Shown here: positions 1-8,711 of the stretch, one piece after another
Numbering within the stretch: the stretch's first letter is position 1
Layout of the letters: each line of letters opens with the position of its first letter
NCBI GenBank assembly: GCA_019359215.1
Contig: JAHHHS010000004.1
Span: 102,939 to 166,938 of the forward strand
Reading direction: 5' to 3'
Origin: Nostoc indistinguendum CM1-VF10
GTDB lineage: Bacteria; Cyanobacteriota; Cyanobacteriia; Cyanobacteriales; Nostocaceae
DNA length: 64,000 bases
Notes under the pieces: model-generated
Told to the model about the DNA's origin: nothing
Seen by the model: only the letters and a program-made list of their open reading frames with translations
Databases searched by the model: none
Position numbers and translations under genes: made by a program

Positions 1-118
1 CATTGCCTACTTGACGCACATAAACATTTTGACCACCAGCTTCCTCTTGACCAATTTCGATAGCTGGATCACCATCAACAGAAATCAGCGCAATGCGACG
101 CCTTGTACTCTGGAACAT
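1..118 (-). CDS. Family 4 glycosyltransferase, N-terminal fragment cut by window edge
   Basis: Only the first 39 codons lie in the window; the ATG is at 118-116 on the minus strand. The peptide begins MFQSTRRRIALISVDGDP and contains GGQNVYVRQVG. That glycine-rich stretch is the N-terminal nucleotide-sugar loop of GT-B fold family 4 glycosyltransferases, the group that includes sucrose-phosphate synthase-like and cyanobacterial polysaccharide enzymes. The acceptor and exact product cannot be told from this fragment. The family call is fairly secure because of the loop. Confidence 0.75.
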   Translation of the reverse strand, partial: MFQSTRRRIALISVDGDPAIEIGQEEAGGQNVYVRQVGN

Positions 119-918
119 AATAATCTTTAACCTTAAGGCAAATAACCCTGCCTCAGATGCCAGACACAAAGTTAATATTATCCTTGCTTCAGGATCGAGA
201 GCAGGTAAAACGAAGCGCAAAGTTACCAGCCAAGGATACTGACCAGAGCAAGGCATTTTTTGTTAAAAATGCTGCTCCTTCAATCTCCTCCCAATGCCTA
301 CGAAGTTAGCTGACGGGCTAGGACTGAGAGATGTCCTTCTCTAACAAAAGTGAAGTTTTGAGCTTGAAGTCTTCACTTTTCTTGGAGATAAGCCCCAAAC
401 TTGGTTCCTCCGCTCCTGCTTTACCCTGATAAATAAATTTTTTTTGGGTAAGTAATGGATTAGGCAGACCTACTTATGCTTTTTTAAAGTTAACGTAGCA
501 TCGTCAGTTATGTCAAGGTAGTGAATAATGATTTTTTATCTAGATTTATTTGAAAATTACGTTTTTACCCTTGATTTATAAGGCTTTCAGGTAATCAGTT
601 GTTAGACAATTGATCTATCTTAGGGAGGAAATGATGAGTAATATATTCCTTTTTTAACCCACATTCCACAGGTTAGACAAATCTTCTGGCACGTTTGGTT
701 TCAATGGCGATCGCTATTTTATGGAGTTCAAGTAATCTAATTGGCATTCAATATTTACTTAAAAAAGTGTATTCGCCATTACCAATTAATTTGACATCGA
801 CTAACCCCTCTAGCAGAACCGCACATCGAGCCAAGGTAGTTCTTAAGAACGATGTAGTAGTTAGTAAATATTTGAAATTATGAAAGCGTAGGAGCTATAA
901 AGACATCAAAAAAAGCCC
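119..918. other. Long intergenic region, regulatory leader
   Basis: No convincing gene was found in these 800 bases. An open frame at 695-883 lacks a ribosome site and family resemblance. A perfect 10-bp stem (346-355 pairs with 371-380) lies in the presumed 5' leader of the glycosyltransferase on the minus strand and could be a leader hairpin. The rest is AT-rich with no recognised repeat. Confidence 0.4.
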
Positions 919-1161
919 ATGAAATCCCAAGAGACTCAAAACACAAGAACAGAAAATAACCTTCCCGTGGAAGAGGACACACCTGATTATATAAATCCTC
1001 AAGAACCTGGAAAATCTGAGCCTATGACTCAGGTACAAAGCGATAGTGTAATTACCAATCAGGACTTACCCGATCCACGGGTTCGCTATGGTTTTACCCT
1101 GGTTATAGTGGGGGCTGTCTTATTTGTTGTTGCCATTTACTACGGGATTATTAACCCTTAA
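919..1161 (+). CDS. Small single-pass membrane protein, hypothetical
   Basis: This 80-residue protein has an acidic, polar N-terminal half (about residues 1-50, rich in E, D, P and N) followed by one hydrophobic segment at about 57-78 (YGFTLVIVGAVLFVVAIYYG) and a very short C-terminus. It looks like a tail-anchored or single-pass inner or thylakoid membrane protein. AGGAG at about 889-893 lies somewhat far upstream of the ATG. No family was recognised and no function is proposed. A hairpin follows at 1202-1227. Confidence 0.6.
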   Translation: MKSQETQNTRTENNLPVEEDTPDYINPQEPGKSEPMTQVQSDSVITNQDLPDPRVRYGFTLVIVGAVLFVVAIYYGIINP

Positions 1162-1201
1162 GTGATTTACCTAACTCGGTCCTTTGACATCCTAGTAAAC
1201 T

Positions 1202-1227
1202 CAGCGAGTCCGTGACGAAACTCGCTG
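1202..1227 (+). terminator. Possible terminator hairpin after the small membrane protein
   Basis: CAGCGAGT at 1202-1209 pairs perfectly with ACTCGCTG at 1220-1227. There is no strong T-run afterwards, so it may be a stability hairpin and not a classical terminator. Confidence 0.4.
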
Positions 1228-1356
1228 GCTTTCAAAACCGTGCTTTATAGTTTCCCATTACACGGCTCACTCCACCCAAACAAAGTTATCTCTGAGAAGT
1301 GAGCCATCCCTGAACATTTCTGCTCATTTCGATTGAACGAATCGCACCACCGGGTT

Positions 1357-2052
1357 TTAAAGATTTGAATTTGACGGCGTGCGATAACTATAGCCAACAT
1401 TAGAATCTTTTTGAATGTGTGCTTTAATACTATCAAGATCAATGAAGCAGTCAGCAACATCAATTAAGCTTTCACTAGTGCTTGTTTGTAGACTTACCAC
1501 TTCCACCCGAACCCCCATTCTGCTGACAGCGTTTACAGCATAGGCTAGATCACCATCACCACTGACTAAAACGGCAGTATCATAATAAGGAGCTAAAGTG
1601 ATCATATCTACAGCAATTTCTACATTCAAATTTGATTTTTTGAAATTCTCTGCTGGTTGCGTGATATCTTTAGCTACAACACGATAGCCATTACGACGCA
1701 TCCATAATAGAAAACCCTGTTGCTTTTCATTACTAAGATCAACCCCAGTATAGAAGAAAGCACGCAACAGCCTTGAACCGTTAGTTAAATGACAAAGCAA
1801 TTTAACGTAGTCAATTTCAATGCCAAGTTGTAAAGCTGTATGAAATAGACTTAAGCCATCAATAAAAATAGCAACTCGACCACGATTTAGGCTATTGAAA
1901 GTCGAACTATCAGGTGCAGTATCTCCTATCTTGGCATCTTTACTTTTGACAGCAGTATCGTTCAAATTTTGACCTTGCCAATGTGGTTTAGCCTTAAGTA
2001 CTTTAGGTTCTTTAAATTCATTTCTTTGTTTGCTAAAATTAGTTATAATCAT
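1357..2052 (-). CDS. LabA-like NYN domain protein
   Basis: The 231-residue protein carries a NYN (DUF88/LabA-type, PIN-like) domain at about 58-210. Visible motifs are the N-terminal acidic strand RVAIFIDGLSLF, a middle aspartate in VEIAVDMITLA, and VLVSGDGDLAYAV, the typical SGDGD acidic cluster that binds metal in PIN-like nucleases. The first 55 residues are polar and probably disordered. Family knowledge: LabA-type proteins act in KaiC-dependent circadian output in Synechococcus, and NYN domains are predicted RNases. Which of these applies here is inference. GAGGT precedes the ATG at a good distance. Confidence 0.8.
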   Translation of the reverse strand: MIITNFSKQRNEFKEPKVLKAKPHWQGQNLNDTAVKSKDAKIGDTAPDSSTFNSLNRGRVAIFIDGLSLFHTALQLGIEIDYVKLLCHLTNGSRLLRAFFYTGVDLSNEKQQGFLLWMRRNGYRVVAKDITQPAENFKKSNLNVEIAVDMITLAPYYDTAVLVSGDGDLAYAVNAVSRMGVRVEVVSLQTSTSESLIDVADCFIDLDSIKAHIQKDSNVGYSYRTPSNSNL

Positions 2053-2609
2053 TGATACCTCTGATTTTAAAAATCGAAAAATTTTTGGGTAAATTATCTA
2101 TACTATAGTCTGCGCTGATTTATAGCTCTATATTAAGTCACTATATGCAGATAAATTTAACTGGCGCTCAACAGGATTCAAAGTAGACGGTCTAAGGGTT
2201 CTTCACTGTTGGCGGCCTTTGTTTGACGGAACATTACCTGCGCCCACAGATATGTTAATCTTTACCCACCGAGACAGCAAGAGTTTGGAGAAAATAAATC
2301 TTCCTGTAAGGGTAGGGGCAACAATTCATGATGCTTGCGACGGGTTACGCCAATGCCATCTGTCTATTTATTTTTATTTTACCTCTGTATTTTAATAGAA
2401 TTTACCACAACCTAAAGACGCTCAAATAATGGCAAAATTGGAGTCACTAATAATTTAATATGCGATGCCTGCGACGGGCTACGCCAACGCGCCTCAATAA
2501 GTAAGTTTTAGCAAGGTATCTAGGTAATCTTTAATACAACTTTTATAAAAGTTGATCTAAATAAAAGACTACTAAACAGTCAATAGCCAGAAAGCGTTGA
2601 CGAAAATAC
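2053..2609. other. Intergenic region with dispersed palindromic elements
   Basis: No gene was found. The stretch holds one clear 21-bp small dispersed repeat at 2467-2487, set exactly between GCGAT and CGC, and a more degenerate relative at 2333-2353. The remainder is AT-rich spacer between the 3' end of desB and the 5' side of the NYN gene. Confidence 0.6.
2467..2487. repeat. Small dispersed repeat inserted in a HIP1 site (copy 1)
   Basis: A 21-bp GC-rich element lies between GCGAT (2462-2466) and CGC (2488-2490). Deleting it restores the octamer GCGATCGC. The same arrangement recurs at 7420-7440, 7504-7524, 7698-7718, 32681-32704 and 34581-34601. Confidence 0.75.
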
Positions 2610-2645
2610 AATATTCCCGGCTTCTTTAGAGAAGCCGGGAATATT
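2610..2645 (-). terminator. Strong hairpin terminator of desB
   Basis: A perfect 15-bp inverted repeat (2610-2624 and 2631-2645) with a 6-base loop begins 4 bases past the desB stop codon. The stem is GC-rich at its centre (CCCGGCTTC). In the minus direction the 3' strand ends in AATATT followed by GTATTTTCG, so it is a plausible intrinsic terminator. Confidence 0.8.
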
Positions 2646-2649
2646 AGCC

Positions 2650-3774
2650 TTAGTCTTTAGCTAACTTATTATTGGATGTGTAGTAAACCTTACTACCAGT
2701 ATCAGGTACAAAATGGCAGCTGATACATGAATTCCATACTGACTTCCAAATCGGTTCTTCCGATTTATGGAAATACTCACCCATCACTGGTTTTATTGCC
2801 TCAGTTGCCTTCAGCAAATTGTAGTGAGGGATGTTAAGGAATATATGGTGAGCAACATGAGTACCGATATCGTGATGGATATGATTGATCAAACCATAAT
2901 TACGGTCAATGCTAGAAATTGCGCCTTTTAGGAAAGTCCAATCTTCTCCACGATACCAGGGAAGCTCTGGCTCAGTATGGTGCAAGAATGTAACCAAATC
3001 TAGCCAAACTATGAACACCAGGTAGGGCACAGCGTAATATTTCAGCAACCACATCCAGCCCCATTGGTAGGTGAGGAAACCTAGCAAACCTACCATGCCA
3101 ATCAACAGTACAGTACTAGTGATGACATCCCATTTTTCCGATGGTTTGAAAAGCGAACTACTGGGCAAAAAGTGAGAGCCTTCTTTATTAGGAGAACGCT
3201 TAAACAGATACACAGGATAAGCCAAAAGAAAAACATAATATCTGCCTATCTTTTGGGCTATAGGCATCTCCTTATATTGGGATTCTGTCACAGGATACCA
3301 GCTTTCATCATTATCGATGTTGCCAGTATTTTTGTGATGAGTTCTGTGACTAATCCGCCAACCATGATAAGGAACAAGTATTGGTGTGTGAGAAAGATGT
3401 CCAATCAAATCATTGAGCCATTTATGCTTAGAAAAAGATTGGTGTCCGCAGTCATGTCCTACTACAAACAAAGCCCAAAACATCGTTCCTTGCATTAGCC
3501 AGAAAATCGGAAAGAAAAGCCAAGAATCCAGGTAAGAAGCAACTGCATAAAGCAGACCGATAATCAGGATATCACGAAAAAAGTAAAAAAGTGATTTTGT
3601 GACATTGGGCTGAAAGCATTCAGCAGGAATTGCAGCTTTTAAATCCTGAAGAGTGAAAGGTAATTTAGTTGTATCCTCAGACGTTTCAAAGCCAGGAGGA
3701 TTGTTGGACGTGATGATATTTGATGGCACTGGATTCTTTTGTTTAGATATAAATCGGAACTTGATTTGAGACAA
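2650..3774 (-). CDS. desB: Omega-3 (delta-15) acyl-lipid desaturase
   Basis: The 374-residue membrane enzyme introduces the omega-3 double bond into glycerolipid-bound linoleoyl or gamma-linolenoyl chains, using ferredoxin as electron donor. The three histidine boxes of the acyl-lipid desaturases are visible: HDCGH at about 107-111, HRTHH at about 143-147 and HVAHH at about 308-312. Hydrophobic pairs surround them. It is more similar in layout to DesB than to the DesA protein next door, with a longer N-terminal soluble part and the FLHHTEPELPWYRGEDW region typical of omega-3 enzymes. It is the last gene of a desC-desA-desB set on the minus strand and is followed by a strong terminator. DesB enzymes are generally cold-induced in cyanobacteria. 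Confidence 0.92.
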   Translation of the reverse strand: MSQIKFRFISKQKNPVPSNIITSNNPPGFETSEDTTKLPFTLQDLKAAIPAECFQPNVTKSLFYFFRDILIIGLLYAVASYLDSWLFFPIFWLMQGTMFWALFVVGHDCGHQSFSKHKWLNDLIGHLSHTPILVPYHGWRISHRTHHKNTGNIDNDESWYPVTESQYKEMPIAQKIGRYYVFLLAYPVYLFKRSPNKEGSHFLPSSSLFKPSEKWDVITSTVLLIGMVGLLGFLTYQWGWMWLLKYYAVPYLVFIVWLDLVTFLHHTEPELPWYRGEDWTFLKGAISSIDRNYGLINHIHHDIGTHVAHHIFLNIPHYNLLKATEAIKPVMGEYFHKSEEPIWKSVWNSCISCHFVPDTGSKVYYTSNNKLAKD

Positions 3775-3904
3775 GATAATCTCACCTCTAGGATGCCCAT
3801 GATACTAGCGATCGCTAACAAACAAGAGGATAATTTCTGGCAATTTGCCTAACAATTTTAGTCAGTAATAAATTGCCAGATTCTATTTAAACACAGCATG
3901 ATAA

Positions 3905-3928
3905 ACGCTCTCGTTGGTTCAAGAGCGT
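3905..3928 (-). terminator. Hairpin downstream of desA
   Basis: ACGCTCT at 3905-3911 pairs with AGAGCGT at 3922-3928, about 20 bases past the desA stop in the minus direction. No long U-run follows, so termination may be partial and desB could be cotranscribed with desA. Confidence 0.4.
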
Positions 3929-3948
3929 GAGTGTAATCACAGCGCTAT

Positions 3949-5001
3949 TTATTGCTGTGTGTAATGTTCGTTGAAAGTCTTATAGCCAACATCAGTTGTG
4001 TATAGTTGACATTGGTCTGTAATCTGCTTCATTAAAGGCCAAGAAAACTGACATTCATCATGCAGATAAGGCTCCCAATTTTCTTTGATGCTGCTGTAAG
4101 CTAGCCGCAAATTATAAGAAGGAATCGCAGTGGAAATATGATGAGGGACATGAACATTAATATCGTGGCACAGGATTTCTACCCAGCGCGGATAATCGCA
4201 ATGAATAGTGCCATTTAGCTGTGCTAGAGCTTCGTTCCACTTGTTCGCTGTCGCAAAAGGAACATCTGCGGCGGTGTGGTGAACAATAGTAAAAGTACTC
4301 ATCCAAAAATGGTAAATCATCCAAGGCACTAGCCAAAACTTGACAAATCCCCAGATACCAGTTGTGGCGATGAGAATTGGGAAAGCGATCGCCGCAAACA
4401 CAACTACTACTGCCACAGAAAGCTTGATGCTCGATTGGTCTTTAGTTTTGAAGTTCCGCCAATCAAAATGCACCACAGCCCAATGTCCAATGGAACCTAC
4501 CCACCAGAGGCGTTTACGCATGAATAGCTCAAAAGCAGACTGCCGGGTTTTATCCCAATCTTCAAACACTTCTGGTCTGATTGGATGCCAAGCGTTATCC
4601 TCATCCAGCTTGTTGGTATGAGTATGGTGATAATTATGCTTAATGCGCCAACTGTGAAAGGGGTAAATCAACGGCATCATGAAGAAATGCCCTACCAAAT
4701 CATTTACCCAACGACGTTTGGCAAAAGATCTGTGACCACAATCATGGCCAATTACAAAAAAACCTGTTAAAGCGGTGCCCGTAAAAATCCAAGCCAGGGG
4801 CAAGAGAAACCAAGGAGTGATAATCAGGCTGTAATAGCCCAAGCCAACCGCCAAGACACTGAGCAGTACTTGTGTCCAAGCTTTGCGACGGTTCTGCTGA
4901 AAACATTCCCGTGGCAGCGTTTTGACAATATCTTTGAGCCTAAAGTCGGAATTACTAGGCTCGTCACTTAGTTTCTGGCTATTAATTATTGATGTAGTCA
5001 T
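3949..5001 (-). CDS. desA: Delta-12 acyl-lipid desaturase
   Basis: The enzyme converts oleoyl to linoleoyl chains on membrane glycerolipids. Histidine boxes HDCGH, HNYHH (in [12 protein letters not shown]) and HVPHH are present, with HHTAADVPF between hydrophobic segments as in DesA. The frame extends upstream to 5034, but the ATG at 5001 (MTTSIINSQ) is preferred because the 11 extra residues are hydrophobic and unlike family N-termini; CAGGTG lies just upstream. The result is a 350-residue protein of normal DesA length. It lies between desC upstream and desB downstream, matching the sequential delta-9, delta-12, omega-3 pathway. Confidence 0.92.
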   Translation of the reverse strand: MTTSIINSQKLSDEPSNSDFRLKDIVKTLPRECFQQNRRKAWTQVLLSVLAVGLGYYSLIITPWFLLPLAWIFTGTALTGFFVIGHDCGHRSFAKRRWVNDLVGHFFMMPLIYPFHSWRIKHNYHHTHTNKLDEDNAWHPIRPEVFEDWDKTRQSAFELFMRKRLWWVGSIGHWAVVHFDWRNFKTKDQSSIKLSVAVVVVFAAIAFPILIATTGIWGFVKFWLVPWMIYHFWMSTFTIVHHTAADVPFATANKWNEALAQLNGTIHCDYPRWVEILCHDINVHVPHHISTAIPSYNLRLAYSSIKENWEPYLHDECQFSWPLMKQITDQCQLYTTDVGYKTFNEHYTQQ

Positions 5002-5135
5002 GAACACCTGAAAAAGAACAAACTCCTCCACCAAGTCACTAAAAAAGCAACTTGCCGCAAAATTTCTTAATATTAGCGCTTCGGATTATAGCAATCTAAC
5101 CGACACAAGCGCACCAGTAAATAGCTTTTTGAAAA

Positions 5136-5213
5136 GTTAGGAGTTAGAAGTGATGAGTTATGAGTTAAAAACGTTACGCATCATAACTCCAAACTCCAAC
5201 TTCAGCTCCTAAC
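5136..5213. repeat. Fold-back repeat between desC and desA
   Basis: Outer arms GTTAGGAG (5136-5143) and CTCCTAAC (5206-5213) enclose inner arms GAGTTATGA (5154-5162) and TCATAACTC (5181-5189). Blocks of TTAGGAGTT/AACTCCTAA type recur at about 34130-34148. It may act as a terminator or attenuator for desC. Confidence 0.6.
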
Positions 5214-5215
5214 CC

Positions 5216-6037
5216 CTAACTAACTTTTGTTGGGGCCAACTTCACATTAGTAGCCAGACCAACTGCTTGCAGCAATTGAACAGTCATCCAAGTTAAATCG
5301 ATTTCCCACCATTCCAGCCCATGACGAGCTGAGTATTGAAAAGCATGATGGTTATTATGCCAGCCTTCACCGAAAACTAGTACGGCTACCCACCAGCAAT
5401 TAGTCGATTGATCCCCAGAATCATAGCTCCGATAGCCAAATTTATGAGTAGCACTGTTCACCAACCAAGTGCAGTGGTAAACCCACACAATGCGAACAAA
5501 AATTCCCCAAATAACAAAGGGCCAGCCACCCAGAAGCAAAAGCAATACACCCAGAGCAACCTGGATCAAAATGAAATATTTTTCTAAAAACTGATAAACT
5601 GGGTCTTCTGCAATGTCTTTGGTGAAACGAGGAACATCAGCGTGAGCGGGACAATAATGAATCAGCCAATCCATGTGGCTCCACCAGAACCCTTTATTAG
5701 AATCATGTGGATCAGCGTCAGTATCCGAGTGTAAATGATGGATACGATGTGTCCCTATCCACTCAATTGGGCCTCCTTGACAGGAGAGTGTCCCAAAGAA
5801 AACCAGGAGATATTCTAGCCACTTGGGAGTTTGAAAACTGCGATGGGTGACAAGGCGATGAAATCCTAGAGTAACGCCTAAGCCGCCAGTCACCCAATAT
5901 AGCAAGACACCCACACCAACTGCCGTCCAGCTAAAGTTACCAGGAACAAAGGCAAATAAAGCGCCGATGTGCAGTGCAATGAAGAACAGGGTATTAACCC
6001 AGTTAATTTGAGGTTTAGTTGAGGTAGCAATTGTCAT
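5216..6037 (-). CDS. desC: Delta-9 acyl-lipid desaturase
   Basis: The 273-residue membrane enzyme makes the first double bond in stearoyl or palmitoyl chains on glycerolipids. The delta-9 pattern is clear: HRLVTHRSF (box 1, HXXXXH), HRIHHLHSD (box 2) and HNNHHAF (box 3). Four hydrophobic segments frame the boxes. It is transcribed divergently from the PLP enzyme at 6128 and lies upstream of desA and desB, so the whole delta-9, delta-12, omega-3 series sits in 3.4 kb. Confidence 0.92.
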   Translation of the reverse strand: MTIATSTKPQINWVNTLFFIALHIGALFAFVPGNFSWTAVGVGVLLYWVTGGLGVTLGFHRLVTHRSFQTPKWLEYLLVFFGTLSCQGGPIEWIGTHRIHHLHSDTDADPHDSNKGFWWSHMDWLIHYCPAHADVPRFTKDIAEDPVYQFLEKYFILIQVALGVLLLLLGGWPFVIWGIFVRIVWVYHCTWLVNSATHKFGYRSYDSGDQSTNCWWVAVLVFGEGWHNNHHAFQYSARHGLEWWEIDLTWMTVQLLQAVGLATNVKLAPTKVS

Positions 6038-6127
6038 GCAGTAACCTGAATTTGAATTTTCCAGCCTAGTCTGCGCGATTTTAAAATCCGCATATCTATA
6101 ATTTAATTTTTTTTGAACGAGGAACTG

Positions 6128-7363
6128 ATGAACACCTTAGAGCAGCTGCAGCAAGCAGAACAGGCACTATTAGAAATTTTTTCTGGAATTGACACTCATA
6201 TCAAGCATAATCTAAAACGAGTGCTGGATGCCTTTCGTAATCACCGTGTAGGCGCACACCACTTTGCTGGTGTAAGTGGCTATGGTCACGATGATTTAGG
6301 ACGAGAAACTTTAGATAAAGTTTTTGCCGAAGTTATGGGTGCTGAAGCTGCGGCGGTGCGAGTGCAGTTCGTTTCGGGAACTCATGCGATCGCCTGTGCT
6401 TTGTTTGGTGTTCTCCGTCCTGGAGATGAAATGTTAGCAGTGGTCGGTTCTCCCTACGATACGCTTGAAGAAGTCATTGGTTTACGTGGTCAAGGCCAAG
6501 GCTCCCTTATCGAGTTTGGCATAAATTACCGCCAATTGGAGCTAACCACAGAAGGAACTATAGATTGGCAAGCTTTAAGTACTAATGTGACTGAAAAAAC
6601 TCGTTTAGTGTTAATTCAGCGTTCTTGTGGCTATTCTTGGCGGCCTAGTTTATCAATTGCTGATATTGGAAAAATTGTCCACTTAGTCAAACAGCAAAAC
6701 CCGAACACCGTTTGCTTTGTGGATAACTGCTACGGCGAATTTATCGAAACCAAGGAACCTACAGCCGTAGGTGCTGATTTAATGGCGGGATCGCTGATTA
6801 AAAATCCTGGTGGAACTATTGTCAGCGCTGGTGGTTATGTTGCCGGTCGCGCCGACTTAGTGGAAGCATCTGCTTGTCGTCTCACTGCTCCCGGTATCGG
6901 GAGTTATGGTGGCGCTACTTTTGACCAAAATCGCCTGCTGTTCCAAGGCTTATTTCTGGCTCCGCAAATGGTAGGAGAGGCGATGAAAGGGACATACTTA
7001 ACTGGTTATGTATTTGACAAACTCGGTTATCCAGTGAATCCCGCACCTCTGGCTCCCCGTGGAGATGTAATTCAGGCAATCAAACTCGGTTCTGCCGAAA
7101 AGCTAATTGCTTTCTGTAAAGCCATACAACAGCATTCTCCTATTGGTTCCTACTTAGATCCTGTTCCAGATGAAATGCCGGGGTATGAGAGCAAGGTAGT
7201 CATGGCTGGGGGGACATTTATTGAAGGGAGTACCTTGGAATTATCGGCAGATGGGCCTTTGCGTGAACCGTATGTGGTTTATTGCCAGGGGGGGACTCAT
7301 TGGACTCATGTAGCGATCGCACTAGAAGCTGCGATCGATGCAATAGGAAGTGCTGGTGATTGA
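6128..7363 (+). CDS. PLP-dependent enzyme of COG4100 (methionine gamma-lyase-like, 'aluminium resistance' family)
   Basis: The protein belongs to the fold-type I PLP enzymes close to cystathionine lyases. Visible features are FAGVSGYGHDDLGRETLD near the N-terminus, FVSGTHAIACALFGVLRPGDEML, VDNCYGEF with the cofactor-ring aspartate, and GSLIKNPGG containing the likely Schiff-base lysine. The family is often named aluminium resistance protein but its substrate is uncertain; carbon-sulfur lyase activity is inference. The frame is open from a TTG at 6113, but the ATG at 6128 has GAGGA four bases upstream and gives a 411-residue protein. It stands alone on the plus strand. Confidence 0.8.
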   Translation: MNTLEQLQQAEQALLEIFSGIDTHIKHNLKRVLDAFRNHRVGAHHFAGVSGYGHDDLGRETLDKVFAEVMGAEAAAVRVQFVSGTHAIACALFGVLRPGDEMLAVVGSPYDTLEEVIGLRGQGQGSLIEFGINYRQLELTTEGTIDWQALSTNVTEKTRLVLIQRSCGYSWRPSLSIADIGKIVHLVKQQNPNTVCFVDNCYGEFIETKEPTAVGADLMAGSLIKNPGGTIVSAGGYVAGRADLVEASACRLTAPGIGSYGGATFDQNRLLFQGLFLAPQMVGEAMKGTYLTGYVFDKLGYPVNPAPLAPRGDVIQAIKLGSAEKLIAFCKAIQQHSPIGSYLDPVPDEMPGYESKVVMAGGTFIEGSTLELSADGPLREPYVVYCQGGTHWTHVAIALEAAIDAIGSAGD

Positions 7364-7414
7364 TTACAGCATATATTCCGCAGGGCATCAGGTTTATTGA
7401 GAAATTAGTGAAAA

Positions 7415-7527
7415 GCGATGTCTACGGCTGGCTACGCCTACGCATTTGTTGATTTGGCGATCGCATTTGCTATTTCGGCGAACCCATTTGCTATTTCGGC
7501 GATACCTACGGCTGGCTACGCCTACGC
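7415..7527. repeat. Filled, empty and filled HIP1 sites in a tandem repeat
   Basis: A short repeat based on GGCGATCGCATTTG occurs three times here. The first copy (GCGAT at 7415-7419) and the third (GCGAT at 7499-7503) each carry a 21-bp element (7420-7440 and 7504-7524). The middle copy keeps the intact octamer at 7457-7464. The two elements differ by only two bases at their left ends. Confidence 0.75.
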
Positions 7528-7597
7528 ATTTGTTATATAGACCTCTTGCAAAAGTCTCAGATGCGTGAGACAAGTAGGTTAGAGTTGGGTAGTATTT

Positions 7598-8459
7598 ATG
7601 ACCTATGACCAGGTAAAGAGCCTAAAGCCAGAAGACTTTAAACGCTTGTGTGGTGTACGCCCGGAGACTTTCAACCAGATGCTAGAAGTGGTGCGATGCC
7701 TGCGGCGGGCGTAGCCATCGCAACAGCGAACAAAACAAAAAACAGGACGGCCAGGTAAACTCAGTTTGGAAGACCAATTATTAATGACATTAGAATATTG
7801 GAGAGAATACCGCACATACTTTCATATTGGTCAATCGTGGAGAGTAAATGAGTCTACAGCTTACCGAATTATCCGAAAAATAGAAGATACATTGACTAAA
7901 TCCAGGACTTTCACTCTTCCAGGCAAAAAAAGACTGACAAATTCTGATTATCAGTTACAGGTAGTGATAGTTGATGTTACTGAAAGCCCGATTGAACGTC
8001 CTAAAAAAACAAAAAAAGTTCTACAGTGGGAAAAAGAAACAGCATACATTGAAGTCCCAGGTAGTGGTAGACCAAGCGAATGGTCAAATCATCTGCACCG
8101 CTCATGGGAAAGGTAGAGAGCATGATTTTCGTATATTTAAAAACAGTAAGATTAGATTAAGCGAAGATATAGAATGCTTGGGAGATAAAGGTTATCAAGG
8201 TATTGATAAACTGCATGGGAAGAGTCGGATTCCTAAGAAAAAGCCCAGAGGAGGTAAGTTAACCTCTGAAGATAAAAAGAGTAATCAAGAATTAGCTAAA
8301 ATCAGGATTTTAGGTGAGCATGTACATCGGAAGCTGAAGGTATTTAAAATTTTGTCCCTTACTTATAGAAATCGTCGAAAAAGATTTGGTTTGAGGTTTA
8401 ATCTGATTGCTGCTCTCTATAATTACGAGCTTCATCTCCCCCAAACCGAATTTGCCTGA
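7598..8459 (+). pseudogene. IS5-type DDE transposase, broken by a repeat insertion and a frameshift
   Basis: Reading from ATG 7598 gives MTYDQVKSLKPEDFKRLCGV, then an in-frame TAG at 7712-7714. That stop lies inside a 21-bp dispersed repeat (7698-7718) inserted in a HIP1 site. The same frame then continues through SLEDQLLMTLEYWREYRTYF and VVIVDVTESPIERPKK to 8116. The conserved C-terminal half (YSGKKKQHTLKSQVVVD, GREHDFRIFKNS, GDKGYQG, NRRKRFGLRFNLIAALYNYEL) is in the +1 frame and runs to 8459. The shift falls in the runs of seven A at 8003-8009 and 8011-8017; one A fewer in the first run would restore the frame. Slippage there could still yield some fusion product, but the stop makes full-length protein unlikely. 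Confidence 0.85.
7698..7718. repeat. Small dispersed repeat inserted in HIP1 inside the transposase
   Basis: The 21-bp element lies between GCGAT (7693-7697) and CGC (7719-7721). It adds seven codons in frame, one of them the stop TAG. Without it the codons would read V-R-S-Q-Q-R, fitting the linker of this transposase family. Confidence 0.8.
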
Positions 8460-8576
8460 GCGACTTTTGCAAGAGGTCTTATTAAGGATTTCGTTTCTAG
8501 CATCGCTCTCACTACTTTCACGTTCCTAATTTATCAAACTACCAAATGATAGCTACCTGATGCATCTTCATCAAAA

Positions 8577-8615
8577 ATTCCCCCAACCTTCTTTTGCAAG
8601 GAGAATTGGGGGAAT
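8577..8615 (-). terminator. Terminator of the manganese catalase gene
   Basis: ATTCCCCCAA (8577-8586) pairs with TTGGGGGAAT (8606-8615), and CCTT/AAGG extends the stem internally. Read on the minus strand the hairpin is followed by a T-run (ATTTTTGA), and it lies about 100 bases past the catalase stop codon. Confidence 0.75.
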
Positions 8616-8711
8616 CAAGTCTTATTCAGATGTGAATGCAACTCTATGCCAATGATTAGCCACTGATAGTTGTTGTATGCTCAATCAAAGAGGTGCGATC
8701 AAACCGTTGCC

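Larger units (their letters stand above)
7539..8479 (+). mobile_element. IS5-family-like insertion sequence, decayed
   Basis: Perfect 18-bp terminal inverted repeats AGACCTCTTGCAAAAGTC (7539-7556) and its complement (8462-8479) bound a 941-bp element. It is flanked by a 3-bp direct repeat TAT (7536-7538 and 8480-8482), as expected for target duplication by this group. It contains one transposase gene that is no longer intact. The intact ends mean it could still be moved by an active relative. Confidence 0.88.

Noticed and set aside
695..883. 62-residue open frame before the small membrane protein
   Set aside because: No ribosome site, no patterned sequence and no family resemblance; the composition looks like chance.
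7966..8025. Programmed frameshift in the transposase
   Set aside because: The change needed is +1 at A-runs, and an in-frame stop lies upstream in the inserted repeat; decay is the simpler explanation, although slippage at the A-runs remains possible.
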